A stretch of DNA of 36,081 bases from Acidithiobacillus sp. (GCA_028065135.1 JAPTWR010000096.1:1-36081); one strand, 5' to 3'. Positions 27,053-35,181 are shown, counted from the first letter of the stretch. The notes: generated by a model not told the origin, from the letters alone. Translations and numbers: made by a program.

Positions 27053-27070
27053 ATACCATGTGGTCGGTAT
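27053..27070. promoter_or_regulatory. Inverted repeats upstream of the OYE gene, possible operator
   Basis: ATACC (27053-27057) and GGTAT (27066-27070) form an inverted repeat. Inside it, ACCA-TG-TGGT (27055-27064) is a second palindrome. They lie 65-82 bases before the gene. Old Yellow Enzyme genes are often controlled by TetR- or MarR-type repressors binding such sites, but no regulator gene is adjacent. Confidence 0.3.
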
Positions 27071-27131
27071 GTTGCCTAGCGGGCGCCGGGAGACCCCCAG
27101 ATTTCGGGATGGGTAACCGGCGTGGTCAGGC

Positions 27132-28550
27132 TTATGGTTCATCCACGGCAACAAGGATATGCCGCAAACGCTCCGGCCGAAACGCCGCCCAGTAAAGTCC
27201 CCAGAAAAAAATAACCATCACCAGCGCGATAAAAAGCAGGGTGGCCGCGCCTTCTCCTCCGGCGGGCAAGGGCCAGAGGCTGACTGCCATTACTTTGATC
27301 AGGAGCGGCAGGCTGATGCCGGCGATGATCAGGCTGATCCAGCGCCGGGCATGACGCTGGCGGAATAAAAACCAGGGCGTGGCGATGTTGGCCAGTCCAT
27401 ATATCAGCAGAAAGGCCAGCCCGGTAAAGGTGCCAAAGGTGCCGACCACCGATAATATGGGAATTCTCCACAAAGCGACCACCGCCACGCTCAGGAGCAC
27501 AATGATGGCGAGCACCCGCAACGCCCGCGCCGGAGTGCCGTAACCTGCGTCCCGGTGATGGAAGAAACGCGGGATGACCCCGTGTCCGGCCATGCTGTAG
27601 AGGATCCGCGATATACTGTTGAGGGTAGCGATGGTGGCGGAAAATGCCGCTGTCGCCATGGCGAGATCGGAGAAAATGCCGAGCCACGGATACCCGATGG
27701 CTTCGGCGATGGCGTTGAGCGGGGCCGCACTGTCGCCCAGAGGGGTAGGGATGTGGGCAAAGGCCAGTACCTCCACATAGGCCATGGCGACGAAAAAACC
27801 ACCGACCATCAGCACGGAAAACAGCATGACGCGCGGGATGGCGGTGCGTGCCGCGCTGGTTTCACCGGCCAGATTACCCGCGGTTTCAAAGCCGCCGTAA
27901 GCCAGCAACGAGAGAACCAACGCCTGCGCGAGTGGTGCCGTGTGTAAGCGCCGGAAATTCCATTGGGCCGGATCATGCCAGCCGAAATGCCAGAGCGTCA
28001 CCGCCGCAATCAACACAATGCAGAGGATGGAGAAAATCTCTACCCAGAGCCCCCAGCGCGCGGAAATTTCGATGCCGCGCAGCGCCAGTCGCCACGCCAC
28101 CAGCAGATAGAGCACCGCAATCCCCGCAATCCAGCCCATCCCGGAAACCGGTGCAAAAAACCGCAAAGCCTGCTCGACAAAAAGCCCGCCCAGCAGAGGG
28201 GCCGCCGCCAAAGCGCCAAAATATCCGGCCATCATGGTGAAGCCCGCGATCATGCCGGAAATCGGATGCAGGGCCTTGCTCAGATAAAAAAACAGCGAGC
28301 CGGGGGAAGGGAAGTGCCGAGCCAGAACACCCACTTGCACGGCCACCAGGGTCATCAGCACGCCGATGAGGGCATAGGCCAGCCAGGTAAAAGATCCGCC
28401 GTGTATGGCTACCAGAGAAATCGTGACGGTCGGCATGGCCGACGGCGTGATGTTGGCTACGGCATGGCCCCAGAGTTCGCTGCTGCTGACGTTAAGGCGA
28501 ACGTCCCCCTTGCCCAGTCCACTCTTGGTGCTGGTCCAACGAAACCTCAT
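27132..28550 (-). CDS. APC-superfamily amino acid permease
   Basis: This is a 472-residue polytopic membrane protein with about 12 hydrophobic segments, in the amino acid-polyamine-organocation superfamily. Recognisable stretches are [17 protein letters not shown] in the TM2-3 region, [19 protein letters not shown] (TM6, a family hallmark) and [27 protein letters not shown] (TM8 and the following loop). The substrate cannot be told from sequence. The N-terminal ATG at 28550 overlaps the stop of an hsdR fragment by ATGA and has only a weak GGGCGG ribosome site. The native promoter may therefore have been displaced by a rearrangement, or the true start may lie further inside. Confidence 0.88.
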   Translation of the reverse strand: MRFRWTSTKSGLGKGDVRLNVSSSELWGHAVANITPSAMPTVTISLVAIHGGSFTWLAYALIGVLMTLVAVQVGVLARHFPSPGSLFFYLSKALHPISGMIAGFTMMAGYFGALAAAPLLGGLFVEQALRFFAPVSGMGWIAGIAVLYLLVAWRLALRGIEISARWGLWVEIFSILCIVLIAAVTLWHFGWHDPAQWNFRRLHTAPLAQALVLSLLAYGGFETAGNLAGETSAARTAIPRVMLFSVLMVGGFFVAMAYVEVLAFAHIPTPLGDSAAPLNAIAEAIGYPWLGIFSDLAMATAAFSATIATLNSISRILYSMAGHGVIPRFFHHRDAGYGTPARALRVLAIIVLLSVAVVALWRIPILSVVGTFGTFTGLAFLLIYGLANIATPWFLFRQRHARRWISLIIAGISLPLLIKVMAVSLWPLPAGGEGAATLLFIALVMVIFFWGLYWAAFRPERLRHILVAVDEP

Positions 28551-28876
28551 GCCGCCGCCCAGATCGCCGACGGCAACTCCGCCTGAGCCAGCACGGTTTG
28601 GGTCGCCTCTTCCTGCGAATCCGGTGGGAAGTCATGCTTTTTCTCGATGGTGCGCCAGACCTTGAACCGCTCCTGGCTGGCCGCGAACGAACTGCCCCGC
28701 TGCTTGTAGGTCTGCGGTTGATTGAAGGCCGACCAGATGGTGGCGCCCTCGTCTGCCGCATTCCTCAGTTCGATCACCGCCAGTGGCAGGCCGTCGATGA
28801 AAACCGCGATGTCGGGACGGCGGTTGTTTTGTCCTTCAATGAAGGTGAACTGATTCACAGCCAGCCAGTCGTTGTT
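28547..28876 (-). pseudogene. hsdR: Decayed fragment of type I restriction subunit HsdR
   Basis: The frame contains [16 protein letters not shown], then [27 protein letters not shown] sequence and ATIWSAFNQ, which is the N-terminal nuclease domain of HsdR. It then jumps to [12 protein letters not shown] and to a short tail ([12 protein letters not shown]) that looks like the HsdR C terminus. Intact HsdR has roughly a thousand residues, so nearly the whole motor is deleted. The nuclease motif PD...ExK reads E-L-R instead of E-L-K. Upstream of 28876 the frame continues to 29119 but no longer resembles HsdR. No hsdM or hsdS remains nearby. It is a relic of a lost restriction system at the edge of the permease gene. 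Confidence 0.75.
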
Positions 28877-29027
28877 TCTGGCCTGCGTCCATCGTTGATA
28901 GGTCCGCTGTCCGTAGATCCCCACCCTTGCGGAGGCTTCTCCCCCTCTGGGATTTCGTTCTGATACCCTGACCGAGAGGGAAAGCGGCCAAACTCGAGCA
29001 TACGCGTTTTGTCCGAAAAATGGCTTG

Positions 29028-29288
29028 TCAGTAAGCTTGCTGTGCGGCTGTGCGGATACGGTAACGCTCCAGGCGGATAACCAGGAGAATACCAATGATC
29101 TGCCCGGCAAAAATCGCAATAAATTCCAGCAGGTAGTTTGTTGGAAACCAATGGCCTACGGCGATAGACAGTATCAAAATGGGCATGGCATAAAGTATAA
29201 GATTCCCAAGGGTAAGGGCGATACCCATTATCTGCACGGCCCAGGCTGATGGCGTAGCCTGAATATTATGATTTTGGTTGGTTTTCAT
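29028..29288 (-). CDS. Small two-helix membrane protein, unknown function
   Basis: This 86-residue protein has a polar N terminus (KTNQNHNIQ) and two hydrophobic segments, about 18-42 and 53-73. The basic C terminus (RLERYRIR) suggests that end faces the cytoplasm. GAGG lies 9 bases before the ATG at 29288. A GTG one codon upstream is also possible. It is on the same strand as the petI operon, about 330 bases downstream of petC. The region has the same A/T-rich character. I do not recognise a family. Confidence 0.6.
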   Translation of the reverse strand: MKTNQNHNIQATPSAWAVQIMGIALTLGNLILYAMPILILSIAVGHWFPTNYLLEFIAIFAGQIIGILLVIRLERYRIRTAAQQAY

Positions 29289-29291
29289 CAC

Positions 29292-29620
29292 ATCACACCT
29301 CTTTGTAGATGAAGGGATTGATTCGGTTGTCCGTACTAACCGCGCCTTTTTGTTTAATAAAAGCGAAATATGCCTGCTCTACTACCAACGCGTCTTCCAA
29401 TGTCGATACATTAAAATAGTGGCGGAATGCCGGCAGAGAGTTTTTTGGTCGACAGGGGATGACGAGCTTGTTTGATCCAACTCAAAAATCTTTGCTGATG
29501 AACACAATGCTTCCGCGCTGTTTGCCGAAGCGTGTGGCTAGGGGAAATAATGGTTGTGGGTTGTTGTGTTCCCCGGGCAGGATGAGCGTTCTTTTCAAAC
29601 TGCCTGGGGGTATTGTAGCT
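29292..29620. other. Non-coding gap downstream of petC with alternative stem-loops
   Basis: I see no convincing gene here; the plus-strand frames at 29278-29475 and 29459-29668 lack ribosome sites and similarity. CCCCGGGCAG (29571-29580) can pair with CTGCCTGGGG (29600-29609) with one wobble. GGGGAA (29541-29546) can instead pair with TTCCCC (29569-29574), using part of the same bases. Neither is followed by a T-run on the petC strand. They may protect the 3' end of the petI mRNA. Confidence 0.45.
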
Positions 29621-30358
29621 TTAACTCCTTTTCACTCTGCTATCGACATGTCTACCCTTTTTCTTTAAGTCCAACCAATATGCCGTCTTAAGAAGGTAGG
29701 CGAGGATTGTGAATAGCAATAAAATGCCAATAACATACGGACCAAGAGCCATTCTCTTGAAATATGACGGATCCGAGGCATACCGAAGAAATGCGACGAC
29801 ATCAGCAACATTCTTATGGTATTCCGCAGGAGACAACTTCCCAGGATAAATGACCTGGCCTTTGGGTCCTACGGTACCCCCCCATGGGGCCAATATATTA
29901 GGCATGGCAACCATTGGGAAAACGTAGTTATTCCAACCCGATGGACGGGCAGGATCCCAATAAAATGACAGTAGATACGTATAAATAAACTTCGATCCCA
30001 AATATCTGTCCATGTGACTCAGGTCTGGGGGCGGTTTCCCCAACCATTTGGCTGCCATGTCAGAGGGCATCGGAGAATTTATTGTCCCCTTAAATGCGGC
30101 GCCACTCGGCAGCATTATGTCCTTCATCACCTCACTTTTCGACATACCGAGATCTGCAGTGAGGTATTCATAGCGCAACGAACTGACAGAGTGGCAAGCC
30201 ATACAATGGGCCGCAAAGTACCTGGCCCCGGCTATGACGGTGGTTCTATTGAATGTGTAATGAGGCGTCATCCAATGCACCGTTTCACCCGCACCAAAAG
30301 CCAGAGTGGGCACCAACATTGACACAAACAAGAAACATAAATATCTGTACTTGCTCAT
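29621..30358 (-). CDS. petC: Cytochrome c1 subunit of the bc1 complex
   Basis: PetC is the periplasmic, membrane-anchored c-type cytochrome that exchanges electrons between the Rieske protein and soluble cytochrome c. The 245-residue precursor has a signal peptide (about 1-23, ending AFGAG), the heme site C52-M-A-C55-H56 and the usual Pro-rich stretch around PPDLSHM. The C-terminal anchor is about residues 207-226, followed by a basic tail (KKKGRH). The ATG overlaps the petB stop as ATGA, with GAGGG upstream, so the two are coupled. It is the last gene of the petI order. In iron oxidisers this complex is believed to run in reverse, taking electrons from cytochrome c. Confidence 0.95.
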   Translation of the reverse strand: MSKYRYLCFLFVSMLVPTLAFGAGETVHWMTPHYTFNRTTVIAGARYFAAHCMACHSVSSLRYEYLTADLGMSKSEVMKDIMLPSGAAFKGTINSPMPSDMAAKWLGKPPPDLSHMDRYLGSKFIYTYLLSFYWDPARPSGWNNYVFPMVAMPNILAPWGGTVGPKGQVIYPGKLSPAEYHKNVADVVAFLRYASDPSYFKRMALGPYVIGILLLFTILAYLLKTAYWLDLKKKGRHVDSRVKRS

Positions 30359-31563
30359 CCTGTTACCCTCTCCGGTACGGGCCGCGTCGGTTCTATCGTG
30401 CTAATGATAGGCAGCAATATATAAAATCCGAGGTATAAAGCTGTTGCCACCCGTTCTATCAAGAAGAATTTAGGTAGCGGCGGCTGTTCACCTACCCACG
30501 CCAAAGTAATGAAGGAGATTCCGGCAACAATAAGCATGGTCTTGTATACCGGACGATATCTACTAGACCGCACGGGATTGCGATCAAGCCAAGGCAGCAG
30601 GAAAGGCAGCAATACCGAGGTAATCATTATCGTAATTCCATAATACTTGTTGGGTACCGCCCGGAGCATTGCATAATAAGGCGACAGGTACCATGGAGGG
30701 GTCACATCTGGCAAGCTGACCATCGGATTCGCGGCAAGGAATGTTGTCCGCTCCATAAAGATGCCATGCATTGTCGGCGCATAGAATATAATCGTGACAA
30801 ATATGGTCAGGAAAACGCCCACCCCAAATAAATCTTTCACCGTATAATATGGATGAAATGGTATGCCATCCAATGGTTTCCCATCTGCCCCCTTGTGTTT
30901 CTTTATTTCAATGCCGTCAGGATTGTTTGAGCCCACTTTATGCAAGGCTACAATATGCATCACGATGGCTGCGAGAATGATAAGAAAGAACAGAACAACA
31001 TGCAGCGCCAGAAAACGCTGCAATGTTGCAGTGCCAACGCCTGGACCACCGCGTGCCAGCGTGGTGAGGGAGGGGCCGACTATCGGCACCGCATGTATGA
31101 TCGAGGTGATCACCTCTCCGGCCCAGTAAGACAGGTTTCCGAATGGCAGTACATACCCGACAAACGCCTCGGCCATCATTAACAAATAAATAACATACCC
31201 GATAATCCACACCAATTCTCGTGGGGTGCGATGCGATCCGTACAAAAGTCCACGAAACATGTGGGCATAAAGCAATATAAATATAAGGGATACACCATCC
31301 ACATGCATATAGCGTATCAGCCAACCCCAGTTGGTGTCATACATAATACCTTGCACGGAAGCGAAGGCACCCTGGGATGTGGGATCGTAATGGGCCATCA
31401 AAAAGAAGCCGCTGATTAGCTGCATTACGATCATCAGCAGGAGCAGGGATCCTGCATAATAAAGAATGTTAAAGTTCTTTGGTGCGAAATACTCCGTTAG
31501 ATGTTCTTTTACAGTCTCGTCTAAAGGAAGTCTTTGATTAACCCATACTGAGAATCTACTCAT
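30355..31563 (-). CDS. petB: Cytochrome b subunit of the bc1 complex
   Basis: This is the 402-residue quinone-reacting core of the complex with eight predicted membrane helices. Heme ligands are H87 and H101 (14 apart) and H188 and H203 (15 apart); the extra residue in the second pair is a spacing I associate with b6-type proteins. The Qo-site motif, normally PEWY, reads PPWY at 289-292, followed by the normal LSPYYAMLRAVPNK, so the catalytic Glu is missing. GAGGGG precedes the ATG. It lies 27 bases after petA and overlaps petC by ATGA. The altered Qo site may reflect uphill electron flow at low external pH, which is inference. Confidence 0.97.
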   Translation of the reverse strand: MSRFSVWVNQRLPLDETVKEHLTEYFAPKNFNILYYAGSLLLLMIVMQLISGFFLMAHYDPTSQGAFASVQGIMYDTNWGWLIRYMHVDGVSLIFILLYAHMFRGLLYGSHRTPRELVWIIGYVIYLLMMAEAFVGYVLPFGNLSYWAGEVITSIIHAVPIVGPSLTTLARGGPGVGTATLQRFLALHVVLFFLIILAAIVMHIVALHKVGSNNPDGIEIKKHKGADGKPLDGIPFHPYYTVKDLFGVGVFLTIFVTIIFYAPTMHGIFMERTTFLAANPMVSLPDVTPPWYLSPYYAMLRAVPNKYYGITIMITSVLLPFLLPWLDRNPVRSSRYRPVYKTMLIVAGISFITLAWVGEQPPLPKFFLIERVATALYLGFYILLPIISTIEPTRPVPERVTG

Positions 31564-31590
31564 AGGAACTACCCCTCAATTATCAGCCAG

Positions 31591-32211
31591 TCAACACAAG
31601 TGAGCTTTTGGATACATATGGGTAATCGTGGTGCTCATCTTTTCAGTGGAGATTTCATACTCCGGCACAGCCATATTATGCGGGGCAGGGGAACCTTGTA
31701 TTACCCGGCAAGACAGATCGTACATGGAACCGTGGCATGGGCAGTGAAACCCTCCGAGCCACCACGGCGCAACGCTACCTTTCTTTGGCCTATAATGGGG
31801 GATGCAGCATAAATGATTACAAATGCGTATCCCGACATACCATTCAGGAATCCTGGAGCGATACATATTGGTACAGTAGGGGGGTTGCTGCGGTACTTTG
31901 CATAGCGGATCTTTTAAAATCCCTTTATCCATCGTCTCTTTTAATGAAGCCAACATCTCCGGAGTCCGATTTATTATTATCACCGGTTTTTTCTGCCACG
32001 GAACCGTAACCTGCATACCAGGTTCAATGGGGCTTAGATCTACCGTGGTTGACGACGCCGCCAATGCTGCCGCTGTTGGTTCCATTGATTCAATTAGCGG
32101 CACAACAGCCATCCCACCTACCACCACTCCGACAGCAGATGTCGCCGCCGTCAAAAATCTCCGACGGGTAATATTCTTATGATCATGTTCCGCATCTGTA
32201 ACCGTTGTCAT
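31591..32211 (-). CDS. petA: Rieske [2Fe-2S] subunit of the bc1 complex
   Basis: The Rieske protein carries electrons between quinone and cytochrome c1. Residues 16-19 (RRRF) followed by a hydrophobic segment form a twin-arginine signal anchor. Cluster box I reads C131-N-H133-L-C-C136 and box II reads C157-P-C159-H160-G-S, so all four ligands and the disulfide pair C136/C159 are present. Two positions that are usually Gly are Cys: C135 in box I and C168 in the LSCRV stretch. Further Cys occur at 104, 113 and 206. The start at 32211 has GAGG 8 bases upstream; an in-frame ATG at 32229 would add six residues but has a poorer site. Confidence 0.95.
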   Translation of the reverse strand: MTTVTDAEHDHKNITRRRFLTAATSAVGVVVGGMAVVPLIESMEPTAAALAASSTTVDLSPIEPGMQVTVPWQKKPVIIINRTPEMLASLKETMDKGILKDPLCKVPQQPPYCTNMYRSRIPEWYVGIRICNHLCCIPHYRPKKGSVAPWWLGGFHCPCHGSMYDLSCRVIQGSPAPHNMAVPEYEISTEKMSTTITHMYPKAHLC

Positions 32212-32308
32212 TTCTATAACCTCGCTCATGCCCCAAGATCCACATCGTAATTACTAGAGTATGCCTATTCTGTTGCGGCTGGCATTGTCCGCATCCATAT
32301 AGATCGCC

Positions 32309-33097
32309 TTATTGTACCAGAGCAACCTTCCTACTATCATCGTGCTCCGCGTCTAACCATTCTCTAGCATCCATTATTTGACCGCGTACTCCCTTGCTAT
32401 CAGGTCCCATCAAATAATTATAGACTGGCATTATGGCCTTTGGTGGTGGGACTGACATTATTGATGCTCCGGGGTGTGTCCTCACTCGCATCCCTGTGCG
32501 GCAGGGCCCAGGATTTATCACATTCACTCGAACATTGGTCTTCTGCAATTCGATGGCGAGCGTAAGGGCGAGATGTTCCGTTGCCGCTTTACTAACGGCG
32601 TAAGCACCCCAATAGCCTTTGGCTTCGCGAGCACAGTCGTCCGTTATAAACACTATTGAGCCATCATCTGACTCCAGCAGCATCGGCAAGCAAGCTTGCG
32701 TCAACAAGAATGGGGCAGTTGTATTTACTCTCATAGTGCTCTCCCATAACTCCTCATCATAATATTGGATTGGAGTTAGTATATCGAGCTCCGCTGCATT
32801 ATGCAGAATGCCATCTAGTCTGCCTAAATTCTCTTTTAGGCGTTGCGCAAAATCTATGTAATCACTCGCTTTCGCAGTGAGCAAATTCATAGGGTGTATA
32901 ACTGCCTGCTTATATCCTGAATCGATAATCTCGTCATATACCGCTTCCAGTTTTCGTTGCGTTCGGCCTAATAAAACGACCTCGGCACCCAAGCGGGCAA
33001 ATTCCATCGCGGCACAGCGCCCAATTCCTTCACCGGCACCTGTGACAACAATTACTCGACCGCTTAGTAAGTTGTCGGCGGGCACGTAATTATTCAT
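32309..33097 (-). CDS. sdrA: Short-chain dehydrogenase/reductase of the petI operon
   Basis: This is a 262-residue Rossmann-fold SDR of unknown substrate, always found in this operon of iron-oxidising Acidithiobacillus. The cofactor motif TGAGEGIG is at 19-26, a basic R45 after the second strand suggests NADP(H), HNAA lies at 99-102, N125 is in place, and Y166 and K170 form the YxxxK pair. The catalytic Ser expected 13 residues before the Tyr is D153 in FITDDCAR. Classical reductase activity is therefore doubtful. The ATG at 33097 overlaps the end of cycA by 8 bases, with AGGGGA upstream. A longer frame from 33124 would lie wholly inside cycA and is not conserved in SDRs. Confidence 0.92.
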   Translation of the reverse strand: MNNYVPADNLLSGRVIVVTGAGEGIGRCAAMEFARLGAEVVLLGRTQRKLEAVYDEIIDSGYKQAVIHPMNLLTAKASDYIDFAQRLKENLGRLDGILHNAAELDILTPIQYYDEELWESTMRVNTTAPFLLTQACLPMLLESDDGSIVFITDDCAREAKGYWGAYAVSKAATEHLALTLAIELQKTNVRVNVINPGPCRTGMRVRTHPGASIMSVPPPKAIMPVYNYLMGPDSKGVRGQIMDAREWLDAEHDDSRKVALVQ

Positions 33098-33872
33098 TGC
33101 TGTCCCCTGGCAAGCTGCGCACATAACTAGCTAACTCGGTAATCTGTGCTTCGGACAACCGTGATGCGACATAACGCATTATAGCGTGCGGGTCATTGGT
33201 CCTGAGACCTTTTTTGAAATAGTTCAGTTGTAACACTACATAGGCTTGTCTTTGCCCCGCCAAGCGAGGAAAGAGCGGTGGATCACCCAGGCCGGTTGGA
33301 CCATGGCATGCCATGCACGCTGGCACATGCGTAGTGGAAATACCGCCCTCAAATATTTTCTTACCCGCTGCCGCCAATTTTGGGTTGATCATCTTACCTT
33401 TTGCCGGAACCTGCTTGGAATAGTAGTCGGCCACGTGCTGCACCTGTGCCGGAGTTAATGAAGCAGCCATGCCCCACATGATTGCCTTTGCCATAGGATC
33501 CGCGCGCGTGTGACTCCGAAAGTTATCCAGCTGTTTGACTAGATAAGGAGCCCATTGCCCCGCCAAGTCTGGAAACATCGCTCCTTGTGGAGATATTCCA
33601 GTCATTCCATGACATGCCATACAAGTGCTGCTCACTGATTGCGGAATATTCCCAGTTTGGGTATCCGCCGTTGTTTGTGCGCTTGCTGCAGAATGTGCCG
33701 CGGCTGTAACGACTGTTGTAGAAGAAGCGGTAGCTGCTGCTAGCTTATTGTCATGCACTGTTGCCGCCGCACACTCGGTCATGGCAAAAAATATCGTGCC
33801 CGTACTGAAAAGCACGATAGGTACGACTGCCCTTATTGCGCCAAGTCCTTTCATGTAGCTAAGTCGGACCAT
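33090..33872 (-). CDS. cycA: Diheme cytochrome c4
   Basis: This periplasmic diheme cytochrome links the bc1 complex to the iron-oxidation electron chain. The 260-residue precursor has a signal segment (about 8-36, hydrophobic with basic K8 and R14). Two heme sites, C84-M-A-C87-H88 and C186-M-A-C189-H190, lie in two similar halves (both followed by G-x-TG and LAGQ). Between the signal and the first heme lies an unusual Ala/Ser/Thr-rich linker of about 45 residues. GGAG precedes the ATG at 33872 by 4 bases; an in-frame ATG at 33854 lacks a ribosome site, and the frame opens at 33896. It is the first gene of the petI operon. Confidence 0.94.
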   Translation of the reverse strand: MVRLSYMKGLGAIRAVVPIVLFSTGTIFFAMTECAAATVHDNKLAAATASSTTVVTAAAHSAASAQTTADTQTGNIPQSVSSTCMACHGMTGISPQGAMFPDLAGQWAPYLVKQLDNFRSHTRADPMAKAIMWGMAASLTPAQVQHVADYYSKQVPAKGKMINPKLAAAGKKIFEGGISTTHVPACMACHGPTGLGDPPLFPRLAGQRQAYVVLQLNYFKKGLRTNDPHAIMRYVASRLSEAQITELASYVRSLPGDSNE

Positions 33873-33942
33873 CTGTCTCCACCCCCGCGTTAGCATGTAC
33901 TTATCATCTTATACCCATTCACTTCTCATCGTGTTCATCTTA

Positions 33943-33971
33943 ATAAGACTATAGAAATTGATTATGGTCAA
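33943..33971 (-). promoter_or_regulatory. Candidate petI operon promoter
   Basis: On the minus strand TTGACC (33971-33966) and TCTTAT (33948-33943) are separated by 17 bases. The predicted start near 33936 gives a leader of about 64 bases before cycA. No clear Fur-like palindrome was recognised next to it. Confidence 0.45.
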
Positions 33972-34095
33972 CCCCCAATGTTCGTTATGGTCGCGATTGC
34001 TAGAAATAAAGCGCAAATTGTGTTCTTCAAAGGTGAGGAAGGTTGGCACAGTAGCGTAGCGGCGTGATGCCGCCACTTCCGTCTAATCCTGGGGT

Positions 34096-34187
34096 TTGTT
34101 CTGCCAATATATTAGTTAATAATAGAAAATTAATGCATAAATAATGCTTCTGACGAGGCTGCTTTCTGACAGAAAAAGCCTAATTTT
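34096..34187 (+). ncRNA. Candidate short plus-strand transcript with its own promoter and terminator
   Basis: The 33972-34439 gap has no convincing gene. TTGTTC (34096-34101) and AATAAT (34118-34123) are 16 bases apart on the plus strand. Downstream, AGGCT-GC-TTTCT and AGAAA-A-AGCCT (34156-34181) form an interrupted hairpin, then AATTTTT. This looks like a terminator with no gene before it. A transcript of about 55-60 bases divergent from petI would result. A separate GCGGC-GTGAT-GCCGC stem lies at 34059-34073. The RNA is unproven. Confidence 0.3.
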
Positions 34188-34439
34188 TCAAAAAAATCCG
34201 GCAATAACAATATCAACAGGTGTAGTTATATTGTGATGTGCGAGGACGCTTTTTGGGGATTGCGGAGCGTAGGTTGGTAGGATCCAATTGCGCTTGAGGC
34301 GGCATCCTTGACATAAACAATGCGTTTTTATGGCGTGGTCGTTCCGATTGCAGGATGTTCGGTCATTCGGGGGGGGGCAGGTACGGGTACGCCCCCTGCG
34401 CTTGTCGCCGCTGGCCTTCATGGCGAGACACTCATCCCG

Positions 34440-34877
34440 TTATTCTTCTGGCCAGTCTTTCCCATACAGTCTTTCTCCATGCTCCTGGTGCTTCAGGTGG
34501 TTTTCATAGGATGAGATCATTTTGAGTTCCAGCCCGATAAATGGACGCGGTTCAGCCAGCACTTTCGTTCGATAATCGGAAAGCTCTGGATGCCGTTCCA
34601 GAAATGCGGCCATTTCTCCGAGTTTGTTTGGTGGAATGGGCTTGTATTGATCATGGCCGTCCTTGGAGAAGACCACCCAAGGGGCTTCCAGCGTCATCCA
34701 TATGATAAGGGATACCGCTATGGACAAAACGTGCGGATGGAACGATCCCCATATCAAGTAAATGCTTGCCGCCGATATGGCGGCTGCAAAAATAGAATAG
34801 ATTAGAAGTGCCAATATGATCATGTTCTTTTTTCTTTCTATTTCCGCTTTGGTCAGCGGCCTTTCATAGAAATTCAT
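34440..34877 (-). CDS. Membrane protein with two N-terminal helices, unknown function
   Basis: The 145-residue protein has a short charged start (FYERPLTKAEIERKK), two hydrophobic helices at about 19-44 and 50-70, and a hydrophilic tail of about 75 residues rich in charged residues and proline. GGAGGG lies close before the ATG. It is about 570 bases upstream of the petI operon and in the same direction, but separated from it by a non-coding stretch. I do not recognise a family. The tail probably faces the cytoplasm given the KDGHDQYKPIPPNK stretch after the second helix, which is weak evidence. Confidence 0.7.
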   Translation of the reverse strand: MNFYERPLTKAEIERKKNMIILALLIYSIFAAAISAASIYLIWGSFHPHVLSIAVSLIIWMTLEAPWVVFSKDGHDQYKPIPPNKLGEMAAFLERHPELSDYRTKVLAEPRPFIGLELKMISSYENHLKHQEHGERLYGKDWPEE

Positions 34878-35181
34878 GGCATCCCTCCGGTCTTGCGAGT
34901 TGATTACTTCAGTGCAGATGTATAATTAGTAGATGTACTGGCATGAAAGAGTCGAGTTTCTGCCTATTATAGGGGGCTTTCTCTAATTTAGAATATCGCA
35001 TATCAGTTATTTTAACGCACCATAAATACAAGGTTTTTTTGTCAGACAATAAGCGTTCTCATGCTTTCTGGACCTTCTATAACTAGAAGTGGGTGAGTCC
35101 AATCCAGCCCGTACCCATATGGACGTGGCATGGTGTAGCATCGGGCAAGCGCGGGAGGCCATGTGGCTATTCTTTGCTGAA
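34878..35181. other. Non-coding gap with a candidate promoter for the two-helix membrane gene
   Basis: An A/T-rich stretch with a perfect TATAAT on the minus strand at 34971-34966, but only a poor -35 (TTCTAA) upstream. A second possible -10, TATACA, lies nearer the gene. The minus-strand frame at 35007-35195 has no ribosome site or similarity. No terminator for the ETHE1-like gene was recognised. Confidence 0.35.

Noticed and set aside
28877..29119. Upstream extension of the hsdR fragment frame
   Set aside because: The frame stays open but the residues no longer resemble HsdR or any other protein, so it is not counted as part of the relic.
29278..29475. 65-residue plus-strand frame downstream of petC
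   Set aside because: No ribosome site and no similarity. A transposase remnant was considered because of its Arg/Tyr/Cys-rich end, but no terminal repeats or motif support it.
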